A stretch of 64,000 nt of DNA from Gammaproteobacteria bacterium (GTDB lineage: Bacteria; Pseudomonadota; Gammaproteobacteria; Pseudomonadales; Azotimanducaceae). Within the stretch, counting starts at the first letter, position 1. The number at the start of each line of letters is the position of its first letter. The position numbers were made by a program, and so were the translations under genes. This document shows, piece by piece, positions 8,897 through 15,831 of the stretch. The notes below the pieces were generated by a model. That model worked only from the letters and a program-made list of their open reading frames with translations, made no database searches and was not told where the DNA came from. Location: positions 1-64,000 of the forward strand of contig REEU01000285.1 of NCBI GenBank assembly GCA_007694905.1, read 5' to 3'.

Positions 8897-9077
8897 TGAA
8901 CCGATGAAAAGGTATCGATGCCCGGGATGCGGTTACACGTACGTTCCTCGCGATGGTGACCCACACGAGGGCTTTCCGGCAGGCACCCCATGGTCGGCGA
9001 TTCCCGAAGACTGGGCATGCCCTGACTGTGCGGTGAGGGAAAAACCCGACTTCCTCGAAGAGGACGTCGCAGTCTGA
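8889..9077 (+). CDS. Rubredoxin (electron donor to AlkB)
   Basis: The 62-residue protein starts at an ATG overlapping the end of alkB by 8 bp; an alternative start at 8904 (MKRYRC) is equally possible. The four iron-ligating cysteines are in CPGC (11-14) and CPDC (44-47), with GYTYVPRDGDP and the typical IPEDWACPDC between and around them. It is a single-domain rubredoxin. Overlap with alkB indicates translational coupling and a shared role in delivering electrons to the di-iron site. Confidence 0.95.
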   Translation: MIDEPMKRYRCPGCGYTYVPRDGDPHEGFPAGTPWSAIPEDWACPDCAVREKPDFLEEDVAV

Positions 9078-9404
9078 CTCAAGCAGGTCTCTCATAACAG
9101 GAGAAATCGAGACCTAAGTTCACCGGCTTCCAGCGCTTGGCAACGCGTTTTCAGGCCTGAAAACACGGCGCTAAGCGAATCCTGGACACCAGCCATCAGC
9201 GATGAACCGGGATCGGTGTGATTGTCGTCCAGGCCAACGAACGGAATCGGCTGCCTGATCGCCACGCCGAGTGGTACAAGGGCATCTGCTTAGAGTGCTC
9301 TGTTTCGATGCGGAGTTGACCAGCTAAGGCGCAGACTCCTAGCCGCCTCATCCCAAAAGAGCCTTTCAACTGAGCCAATCGCCATAGCCTGACCTCGGTT
9401 ACCC
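9078..9404. other. Intergenic region between rubredoxin and cupin genes
   Basis: The two flanking genes converge here. Apart from the 18-bp palindrome at 9147-9164, nothing recognisable was found; open frames on either strand lack protein character. Confidence 0.5.
9147..9164. terminator. Perfect 18-bp palindrome, possible bidirectional terminator
   Basis: GTTTTCAGGCCTGAAAAC is perfectly self-complementary and can fold as a 7-bp stem with a GGCC loop. It sits 70 bp after the rubredoxin stop, between convergent genes, where a terminator is expected. There is no downstream T-tract on either strand, so a protein-binding site is a real alternative. Confidence 0.4.
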
Positions 9405-9866
9405 TCATTCCGGTGCGCCTGGAATCGCGTCGACCGGTTTTTCGAAGGCGATGAAGAGCAGACAGTCCTCGTCGGACCGGCAATGGGCAACGTGCGGCAA
9501 TCGCGGCGGCCCGTAGGCGTAGGTGCCTTGCCGCATCACCACCGGTTCCTGGCCGTCGTAGTGGACGTGGAACTCGCCTGCAACGAGCACCATACGCTCG
9601 GCCGAGCTGTGCCAGTGGTGCGGAATCGTGGACTGACCCGGGATACGCAGCAGGATATCGGCGTTGTGGTCAGCAGGATCGCCCTGCAGCACGGCCATGC
9701 CGCATCCCTCCGGAAAGAAGTCCGGGCATTCCGCCCAAACCAGATCCTCGCCGTCCGGATGCACGATAAAGGCCTCGCCACCGGCGTGCACCGCAGGTGA
9801 GGAAAGGAACGCGCCTATGAGCACGGCGGCGAGGCAGCGCGGGATGATGATGTCGTGGGAATGCAT
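9405..9866 (-). CDS. Exported cupin-domain protein
   Basis: The 153-residue protein starts at 9866 behind a strong GGGAGGAG. A signal peptide (CLAAVLIGAFLSSPAVHA) is followed by a single cupin barrel: motif 1 HHWHSSAERMVLVAGEF supplies two metal-binding histidines and a glutamate, and motif 2 is in YGPPRLPHVAHC. The conserved PEGCGMAVLQGDPA before motif 1 is typical of periplasmic cupins annotated as DUF4437-like or ChrR-type. Substrate and metal are unknown. It is 277 bp downstream of the LuxR-fusion gene on the same strand, probably with its own promoter. Confidence 0.85.
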   Translation of the reverse strand: MHSHDIIIPRCLAAVLIGAFLSSPAVHAGGEAFIVHPDGEDLVWAECPDFFPEGCGMAVLQGDPADHNADILLRIPGQSTIPHHWHSSAERMVLVAGEFHVHYDGQEPVVMRQGTYAYGPPRLPHVAHCRSDEDCLLFIAFEKPVDAIPGAPE

Positions 9867-10143
9867 GGAACTCCTCCCTTGGTTTGCCCTGGAGCCCTCA
9901 GTCCGGGCTGTATGGGCAGCAGACGGTCACAAGGCGTACCGTCCACTATCTGCACTTTATGCATCCTATGCACTGGCGGGATCCGGAGCATCGCAGAAAC
10001 CCGGTAGGCACCTGTCCCGGAAAACCCGTAGCGGTGGCATGCACCCGAGACTGGCGCTTTGACCCACTTCGGGTGCTGCGTAGTGCACTGCAGCTCGTGC
10101 TGCCAGGCCATGGACCGGTAGAGACCAGAGCTCATGCAGCCGC

Positions 10144-11265
10144 TCAGTGGGCCATCGGTGCGACAAGGCCCATCGCCACAGCACGCATCGTCGCGTCGGC
10201 ACGACCACGTACGTCGAGCTTGCAGTACAGGTTGGTGACGTGGCGCTCGACGGTCGACACGGCGATACCCAGCGCTGCGGCAATCTTCTTGTTGGTGGTG
10301 CCGAGCGCAATGAGGCGCAGCACTTCGCGCTCGCGCGGCGTGAGTTCCTGGCCCTCCGGGCGCGACAGCGTGCCGAATTCGGGACGGTGGCCTCCAACGA
10401 AGGCGAGGATGTGCTCGACGACCGCGCCGGAGTCGCGGATGAAGGGGTCGTGCTCATTGCCATCAAGGACTTCCAGGCGCGCATCCGGAACGAGGGCGGC
10501 GAGCTCCTCGGCGGCTGCCAGCGGAATCGCGCGATCATTGCGGTTGTGCACGATCAAGGTCGGCACCTGCAACTCCGGCAGCAGGTCGCAAACATCCAGC
10601 TTCCACAGGTGGTCGAGCAGCTGCTCGGCGACATCGGCACGCGCTGCCAGGCGCTGGAAGCGGCTGAACCAGCCGATGTCTCTCGAGCTGCCGTTGGGAA
10701 CCAGCATGGCCGCCAGCGTTCGCGAGCCGAGCCCCCAATGCACGCGCACGATCTGCTTCAGTGCCTGCATCTGCTCGCCGCTGCTGATCACGCTGCCGCG
10801 GGCAAATGCGGAACAGAACACCAAGCGCTCTACGCGCTCCGGATAGCGATGGGCGAAGGCTGCAACCGGGGGACCGCCGAGGGAATAGCCGATCAGGCTG
10901 GCGCGGTCGATGCCGGCCGCGTCGAGCACGGCGCGCAGCTGGTCGACGTCGTTGTCCAGCGACGGCTTGCAGCCGTCGCGGTCGGACAGACCGCAACCGA
11001 GGCGGTCATACCAGACAAAGCGATGATCGCGCGACAGCTTGGCGCGGGCGCTTGTTGCAGCCGGGTGGGTCCACAGCTCCCGCAGGTGCGACAGCCAGCC
11101 AGGCAGCATGACCAGCGGTGGTCCCTTGCCAAGACTGGCATACGCCAAGCGTGCGCCGCTATTCAGCCGGCAGAAGCGCACGACCGGTTCCCGTGACTGT
11201 GGCGACGCGGCTATGCGCCTGCCATGGCCACTTGCGACCTCATCCAGTGTAGTTCGTGCAGGCAT
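10144..11265 (-). CDS. Alpha/beta-hydrolase-LuxR HTH fusion regulator
   Basis: This 373-residue protein joins an alpha/beta-hydrolase domain (about residues 28-292) to a C-terminal LuxR/GerE helix-turn-helix (about 307-368). The hydrolase part keeps a complete-looking triad: nucleophile Ser128 in GYSLGG, Asp244 in NRNDRAIP and His272 in GNEHDPF. The DNA-binding part reads LTPREREVLRLIALG ... KKIAAALGIAVSTVERHV. A plausible reading is a one-component sensor in which the hydrolase domain binds or cleaves a small-molecule ligand. The gene follows the TetR gene by 28 bp with GGGGAGGA as ribosome-binding site, so the two form an operon. No obvious target enzyme is adjacent. Confidence 0.88.
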   Translation of the reverse strand: MPARTTLDEVASGHGRRIAASPQSREPVVRFCRLNSGARLAYASLGKGPPLVMLPGWLSHLRELWTHPAATSARAKLSRDHRFVWYDRLGCGLSDRDGCKPSLDNDVDQLRAVLDAAGIDRASLIGYSLGGPPVAAFAHRYPERVERLVFCSAFARGSVISSGEQMQALKQIVRVHWGLGSRTLAAMLVPNGSSRDIGWFSRFQRLAARADVAEQLLDHLWKLDVCDLLPELQVPTLIVHNRNDRAIPLAAAEELAALVPDARLEVLDGNEHDPFIRDSGAVVEHILAFVGGHRPEFGTLSRPEGQELTPREREVLRLIALGTTNKKIAAALGIAVSTVERHVTNLYCKLDVRGRADATMRAVAMGLVAPMAH

Positions 11266-11293
11266 GCTCGAGTCCTCCCCGCCTTGCCCACGC

Positions 11294-11887
11294 CTATGGC
11301 GTAAACGCAGACCCGGCCTTCAGTGAGCGGAAGCAGAAGTCCAGTACGTCGTCGAGCGGCGCCGGATGCCGCCACAGACGGGAGCGCAGCGCCGCGCCCT
11401 CCCAGCAGTTGAGAATGAGGTTGGCCACCGCGTGCGGATCCGTTTCCGCATCGAAATCGCCCCGCTCGCACGCTAGCGCCAGGCACCCGGCAATGCGGTC
11501 GACGATGACTACGAAACAGTTTTCGATCTTGCGCCGGAACACATCACTGGTTCCGGACAGCTCCTGGCCGAGGCCGCCGAGCATGCAACCGAAGTGTCCT
11601 TCGCGCCCGTACTTGTCGCGGGACAACTCGAAGAAGCGGCGGATGCGCTGCAGCGGCGGCCGCGTGTCGTCGTCGAGGCAAGCGTCGAGACCAGCGTGCA
11701 CCTCGGCCATGTAGCAATCCACGACCCGCAGCGCGAAGTCCTGCTTGCTTTCGAAGTGATGGTAGAAGGAACCCTTTGGCACCCGAGTCGCCTGCAGCAG
11801 TTCCTGCACGCCGAGCCCGTTGTAGCCGCGCTCCAGCAGCAGCTGCAGACCAGTTTCGAGCAGTTTGCGACGCGTGTTAGCCGTCAT
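11294..11887 (-). CDS. TetR-family regulator, NemR-like
   Basis: The 197-residue protein has an N-terminal TetR helix-turn-helix (GVQELLQATRVPKGSFYHHFESKQDF, residues 26-51) and a C-terminal domain with FGCMLGGLGQEL, a pattern common in NemR-type regulators. Cysteines at 58, 70, 101 and further on could serve electrophile sensing as in NemR, but this is by analogy. An inverted repeat at 11925-11940 differs by one base from the published NemR box, supporting autoregulation. It heads an operon with the hydrolase-LuxR fusion gene. Confidence 0.88.
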   Translation of the reverse strand: MTANTRRKLLETGLQLLLERGYNGLGVQELLQATRVPKGSFYHHFESKQDFALRVVDCYMAEVHAGLDACLDDDTRPPLQRIRRFFELSRDKYGREGHFGCMLGGLGQELSGTSDVFRRKIENCFVVIVDRIAGCLALACERGDFDAETDPHAVANLILNCWEGAALRSRLWRHPAPLDDVLDFCFRSLKAGSAFTP

Positions 11888-11924
11888 CGCCCCCTCAAAC
11901 TGCGAAGCTTGCGCGCCCAGCCTT

Positions 11925-11940
11925 TAAACCGACTGGTCTA
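11925..11940. promoter_or_regulatory. NemR-box-like operator upstream of tetR
   Basis: TAAACC-GACT-GGTCTA (one mismatch to TAGACC-N4-GGTCTA, the binding site established for E. coli NemR) lies 38 bp upstream of the TetR start. It is the natural binding site for the regulator encoded next to it. Confidence 0.7.
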
Positions 11941-12165
11941 ATCATGACGCTACGATGCGGAAAAAGAGCAGTCAATACCATGCACCAAGCAGCTCGGGAC
12001 AATGGAGCTCCGCCTATCGCACGTCTTCACGCCGCTCGCGAAACTGGCATTCGCGTCCTAGCCCGGCAGCGATCGTCGGGGTCTAGGTCGTCAGCCGCTG
12101 GGCGAGCTCCGCGGCCGGACACGATTCAGGCCGAGCGGCGTGGGGAACAGCAGGACCAGCGCCAG

Positions 12166-12193
12166 GAGGCGGCCTGCCATGACAGGCCGCCTC
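12166..12193. terminator. Strong hairpin, probable terminator
   Basis: GAGGCGGCCTG and CAGGCCGCCTC form a perfect 11-bp stem around a 6-base loop. It lies 44 bp beyond the stop of the DUF4242 gene on the minus strand. No T-tract follows on either strand, so termination efficiency is uncertain. Confidence 0.5.
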
Positions 12194-12236
12194 TGCTTCG
12201 ATCGATTCGGAATGAACGCCGTAGCCGGCGCCGCAT

Positions 12237-12521
12237 TCAGTTGTTGGCGGTGAGCGGATCGATGACCTGCGAGACTTCGGTCACCCGGGACACCGGGATG
12301 CCGCTCAGCTCGGCGTGCTCGTGGATCGCGGCTTCGTTCTCAGCCAGATAGATACAGAACGACTTATCACCAGCGACATAGCTGTGCTGCCACTGCACGC
12401 GCCCGTCGAGTTGCCGGATGGCGCTATTGGAAGCACGAGCGGCGCCGCACAGCTCGACGATGGACATGTCGCCAATGCCGGGGATATCGCGTTCGATCAG
12501 GTATCGCTTGAGTTGCGTCAT
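12237..12521 (-). CDS. DUF4242-family protein
   Basis: The 94-residue protein matches the ferredoxin-like DUF4242 family: YLIERDIPGIG at the N-terminus, VQWQHSYVAGDKSFCIYLAENEAAIHEHAELSGIP in the middle and a terminal VIDPLTAN. Some family members are reported to bind nickel; the biological role is unsettled. The ATG is preceded by GGAGGAC. It is divergently transcribed from the LysR gene at 12635, the usual arrangement of a LysR regulator with its target. Confidence 0.88.
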   Translation of the reverse strand: MTQLKRYLIERDIPGIGDMSIVELCGAARASNSAIRQLDGRVQWQHSYVAGDKSFCIYLAENEAAIHEHAELSGIPVSRVTEVSQVIDPLTANN

Positions 12522-12594
12522 CAGTACGTCCTCCGTGGGTACGCCCTTGATGGTGACTGCATTGTCGCTGTCACTCGCGCGCCCAAAAAGCTAG

Positions 12595-12621
12595 GATTTC
12601 TTGGTGAACACAAAGAAAATC
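12595..12621. promoter_or_regulatory. Dyad between divergent DUF4242 and lysR genes
   Basis: GATTTCTTGGTG (12595-12606) and CACAAAGAAAATC (12609-12621) form an imperfect inverted repeat centred 27 bp upstream of the LysR start. It has the AT-rich, T-and-A-bounded form of LysR sites and lies in the only intergenic space of the divergent pair. Confidence 0.45.
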
Positions 12622-12634
12622 TTTAGGTTTAGGT

Positions 12635-13564
12635 ATGGCCGCACCGTCGCATCTGCGATCTTTTCAGGCGCTGGAAGCCGCCATTCGTGCCGGTTCGCTC
12701 AAGGGGGCGGCAGCGGAGTTGTGCATCACTCCCGCTGCCGTAGGGCAGCGCATCAAGACGCTCGAAGACTATCTCAGCGTGGATCTGCTGGTGCGCGACC
12801 GCAGCGGCCTGTCGCCGACGGCGCCCTGCCGAGCCGCGCTTGAGCATCTGCGCCGCGGCTTCCGAGCGCTCGAGGCAGCCACTGAAGCGCTCGAGCTGCA
12901 GCGGGGACATGAGATCCATGTCGCGGCGCTGTCGGACTTCGCCGAGCTGTGGTTAAAGCCACGCCTACCGCAGTACCAGTCTGTGCATCCCAACACGTTG
13001 TTCTGCATCAACGGTGAAGGGGACGTCCCCTTGCGGGTCGGTCCCGGCGACTGCGCAATTTTCTTCGGCCCGGTGATCGATGACCCGTGCAGCGATGTCC
13101 TGTTCCATGACTTCGTCGCGCCGGTCTCCTCGCCAGAGAACACCCGTCGCGTCGCCCGTTCACGCAAGCGCTATAGCCTGGAGGGGTTTCCCCTGCTGCA
13201 TCTGGGCTTCTATCGCAACGATCCTGCGGTACCGAGCTGGGCCGGCTGGGTGTCCAGGCATGGCCGGCGACGTACCGCACCGGAGCGGGGGATTCGCTTT
13301 CAGCGCATCGCTCCAGTGCTGGAGGCCGTGAGGGCGGATGCCGGCCTGGCCATCTGCGGTCTGGTGCTGGTAACGGAACTGGTCGAGAAGGAGCGTTTGT
13401 CGTTGCCCTTCGGTGCCAACGTCGGGGTATGGACCGAGCACGCATTCCAGGTACGTTTTCGCCGTGCTGCGTTGCTGCGTCCGCAAGTGCGTCGTTTTCG
13501 TGCCTGGCTGGCCGACGAGGCCAGCACCGCGCGCGCGCAAATCGCGACCCTGGCCAATGCATAG
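12635..13564 (+). CDS. LysR-family transcriptional regulator
   Basis: The 309-residue protein has the LysR helix-turn-helix at residues 1-60 (LRSFQALEAAIRAGSLKGAAAELCITPAAVGQRIKTLEDYL) and a type-2 periplasmic-binding-like effector domain (from about residue 90, HEIHVAALSDFAELWL). The N-terminus is the GcvA-like subgroup. It is divergent from the DUF4242 gene 114 bp away and probably controls it. The effector is unknown. Confidence 0.9.
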   Translation: MAAPSHLRSFQALEAAIRAGSLKGAAAELCITPAAVGQRIKTLEDYLSVDLLVRDRSGLSPTAPCRAALEHLRRGFRALEAATEALELQRGHEIHVAALSDFAELWLKPRLPQYQSVHPNTLFCINGEGDVPLRVGPGDCAIFFGPVIDDPCSDVLFHDFVAPVSSPENTRRVARSRKRYSLEGFPLLHLGFYRNDPAVPSWAGWVSRHGRRRTAPERGIRFQRIAPVLEAVRADAGLAICGLVLVTELVEKERLSLPFGANVGVWTEHAFQVRFRRAALLRPQVRRFRAWLADEASTARAQIATLANA

Positions 13565-13695
13565 CGGTCAAACCAGACCAACCACGCACCACCTCATTGC
13601 TTTACGAGGAAAGGTGCTGGGTCCGAGTTCCCATTGCATACCCGGTCAGCCGCCGGCTTCGATACACGTTTCCCTGGCGCGTACCGCGCCGCAGG

Positions 13696-14522
13696 CTACC
13701 GGCGCGGCGTTTGGCTCTGCGCCTGGCGCCTGCGGACGGCTTCCTCCGTGAGCGACGCAACCCAGGCGCTGCGCTCACGCTCCACGTTCACGAAGCCGGC
13801 GACGTCAACAAGCACCGCTCGAAAGCTGACGACCAGGTCGCCATTGCTGCCAACTTGGTAGCGCAGGAAGCCGCCGCAATCGTTGAATTCACCGGGCAGC
13901 CGGCCGGCGGTATAGATGCCGATACGCCTGGTCAACCCCTCCTCGACGAAGTACTGAATGCGCCCCAAGTCGAACTCCCCCACTCTGCCAACATTGATGA
14001 CCGGCTGATCAGGGCGTTGAGAAACTCGGTCCGCCTCGGCCCGTTGACGACCGTGGATGAGCGACGGAATTTGATGACCCTGGGTTCGCCGAGCGGGCCG
14101 GAGAAGTAGACGTTGATTCTGTTGCCGGTGCCGCTCTGGGCGGAGACATAGTCGATGAAACCCTCGGTCTGGAACATTGAAGCGTCATCGGTGCAGCCGA
14201 AGAAAGCAGTATTGCGCCTGATCTTGGCAGCGGGTTCGAACGCATTGAGGGCGGCCATGGCTTGGGCTTCGTTCATGCCAAGGCGGATTCCGGCGACATC
14301 CATAAGCTCGCGGGCGATGCTGGGGTCCGTGATGCCGAGCGCGGTTGGTGCAGCAACCCCGTGCGATTCCGGCGCCGGCGCAGGCTGTGCGGAGACGGGC
14401 GTCGCCATCGGCACGGCGGGCGTCATGGCCTGCTCGACAGGTTCGCTGGCCGGACCGCAGGCGGCCAGCAGCATGGCGACGGGGACGGCGAACGCGGAGA
14501 ATACTCTGGCGGCAGCAGTCAT
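13696..14522 (-). pseudogene. Frameshifted lipoprotein gene
   Basis: From the ATG at 14522 the frame encodes a lipoprotein signal (AVPVAMLLAAC), a Pro/Ala-rich linker, and a conserved-looking domain (AGIRLGMNEAQAMAALNAF ... NRINVYFSGPLGEPRVIKFRR). Near 14010-14050 the protein-like signal leaves this frame and continues one frame over as DRVSQRPDQPVINVGRVGEFD ... GRIQYFVEEGLTRRIGIYTAG to a stop at 13696. A single-base indel would restore about 275 residues. It is either a recent frameshift or a sequencing error. Family not recognised. The frame also extends upstream to 14711 with protein-like residues of unknown origin. Confidence 0.65.
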
Positions 14523-14753
14523 GCGGGTGCTCCTGCTCAGATCGCTGAATTGGCGATCCTTTTCACTCTCGGTGATCACCACCCCGTCGTGCACGACCGG
14601 ATCCTGCGGATGGCGCATCAGGTACTGGACGGTCGGGTCCAGGGCTGCCGTCTCGTCCAGGTACTCCTGGATGAATCCCAGCTCGAGATTGATGTACGTG
14701 AACGTCGGCAACCGGGGCTGTTCCGACCCGTCCAGAACTCAGAAGCTCGCAGC

Positions 14754-14867
14754 CTAGCTGCCCGTCAGGTCAGCCAGTTTCTCCAGCGCGTCAGGCCAAA
14801 GCGCTTCGTCCATGGCTGCACCATAAAAAGCATCGATGACTCCAAGGACACGCTCGTCATCCGACAG
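14754..14867 (-). pseudogene. Truncated N-terminus of a LuxR-type regulator
   Basis: Thirty-seven codons encode a segment with the pattern xLGVIDAFYGAAMDEALWPDALEKLADLTG, typical of the N-terminus of a group of LuxR-family regulators, then a TAG stop. The expected sensor and HTH domains are absent. The position equivalent to the start is CTG. The 43-bp repeat lies directly upstream. Confidence 0.5.
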
Positions 14868-14910
14868 GGTGGCTGCTTCGATCTCCGCTGACGACTCGTT
14901 GTAGTCGCAC
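14868..14910. repeat. 43-bp interspersed repeat, copy 2
   Basis: One mismatch separates it from the copy at 7134-7176. It adjoins the LuxR-type fragment, so it may be the leader region of that gene family, duplicated when genes were rearranged. Confidence 0.85.
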
Positions 14911-14943
14911 GCCGAGCGCCCACGGCCACGACGATGCCGTGGT

Positions 14944-15324
14944 TCACGCGTAGCTGACAACTTCGAACTCGATGCCGTCGGCGTCGCGGAAGTAGAAGCG
15001 CCGGCCCGGTTCGTAGTCGGAGTGGCTGTAGGGCTCGAGCCCTGCTGCCCGGACCCGATTCTCTGCGGCATCGAGATCGTCGACGTGAACGCCGATGTGA
15101 TTCAGGAAGCCGCTGGTCTGCGGAGCCTGGCCCTGATCGTCGGCCGATCCCGGCGTGTACAGCGAAAGGTAGTCGAAATCGTTGCCGACGTGGACCGTCC
15201 AGCCCCCCATCGTCGTCAGGCCCTGCCAGCGGATCTTCCACCCGAACAGGCGGCCGAGCAGCACTGCGGTGGCCTCGGGGTCGGTGACAGTGATGTTGGC
15301 GTGTTCGATGCGTACTTCGCTCAT
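14944..15324 (-). CDS. VOC-family (glyoxalase/bleomycin-resistance fold) protein
   Basis: The 126-residue protein starts at 15324 after AGAGGAATGG. It has two beta-alpha-beta-beta-beta modules: IEHANITVTDPEATAVLLGRLFGW and LNHIGVHVDDLDAAENRVRAAG, ending in DADGIEFEVVSY, with His8, a middle His and a late Glu in metal-ligand positions. Such enzymes include glyoxalases, dioxygenases and thiol transferases. The promoter contains a SoxR-like box with the 19-bp spacing used by MerR-family activators, so the gene is probably induced by redox-active compounds through the divergent soxR-like gene. Confidence 0.88.
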   Translation of the reverse strand: MSEVRIEHANITVTDPEATAVLLGRLFGWKIRWQGLTTMGGWTVHVGNDFDYLSLYTPGSADDQGQAPQTSGFLNHIGVHVDDLDAAENRVRAAGLEPYSHSDYEPGRRFYFRDADGIEFEVVSYA

Positions 15325-15384
15325 GATCCATTCCTCTCCGAAGAAATTGGGTCGATGACGCGGGCCTTCGCCCTCGACGCGCGC

Positions 15385-15415
15385 ATTCTGAAATCTCAAC
15401 TTAACTTGAGGTCAA
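15385..15415 (-). promoter_or_regulatory. SoxR-type promoter driving the VOC gene
   Basis: Positions 15394-15411 read TCTCAACTTAACTTGAGG, matching 16 of 18 bases of the SoxR consensus CCTCAAGTTAACTTGAGG. On the minus strand TTGACC (15415-15410) and CAGAAT (15390-15385) are 19 bp apart, the over-long spacing typical of MerR/SoxR-activated promoters, with the box filling the spacer. The orientation points to the VOC gene. Confidence 0.8.
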
Positions 15416-15435
15416 GCATTTTGCGGGAGACGAAG

Positions 15436-15798
15436 ATGGCGGCTGCAGGCTGGCTTTCGATCGGTGAAGTCGCCGAGCGGACCGGGTTGTCCGTTTCGGC
15501 GATCCGCTTCTACGAGTCGGCGGGACTGGTCTTTCCCCGCCGCAACAGCGGCGGCCAGCGGCGCTTCCACCGCGCCGACAAGCGCACGCCGACCCAGCGC
15601 GACTGGAACCGCCTCTCGCGCGGCTTCCGGGATGAACTGCAGGCGCGGATCGACATCCTGACCCGGATGCGCAACCGCCTCGACGGCTGCATCGGCTGCG
15701 GGTGCCTGTCGCTGACGAACTGCGCGCTGTACAACGCCGACGACCGCGCCCGGCGTCAGGGCACCGGGCCGCGCTATCTTCTGGGGGAGCCTGAGTAA
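15436..15798 (+). CDS. SoxR-like redox sensor lacking part of its DNA-binding domain
   Basis: The 120-residue product starts as SoxR (LSIGEVAERTGLSVSAIRFYESAGL ... NSGGQRRFHRAD) and ends as SoxR, with the [2Fe-2S] ligands Cys85, Cys88, Cys90 and Cys96 in CIGCGCLSLTNC and the dimerisation helix intact. Between HRAD and KRTPTQRDW about 30 residues present in normal SoxR (the VLRxVAxIxxAQRxGxxLxxI segment, wing and following helices) are absent, without a frameshift. Normal SoxR is about 150 residues. The SoxR box upstream is well conserved, so this is either a recently damaged gene or an unusual variant. Confidence 0.85.
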   Translation: MAAAGWLSIGEVAERTGLSVSAIRFYESAGLVFPRRNSGGQRRFHRADKRTPTQRDWNRLSRGFRDELQARIDILTRMRNRLDGCIGCGCLSLTNCALYNADDRARRQGTGPRYLLGEPE

Positions 15799-15831
15799 CC
15801 ACCTGACCGGCGGTCTCCCGAGCACACGGCG

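Noticed and set aside
10147-11196. 349-residue plus-strand frame
   Set aside because: Antisense shadow of the hydrolase-LuxR fusion, typical of high-GC DNA.
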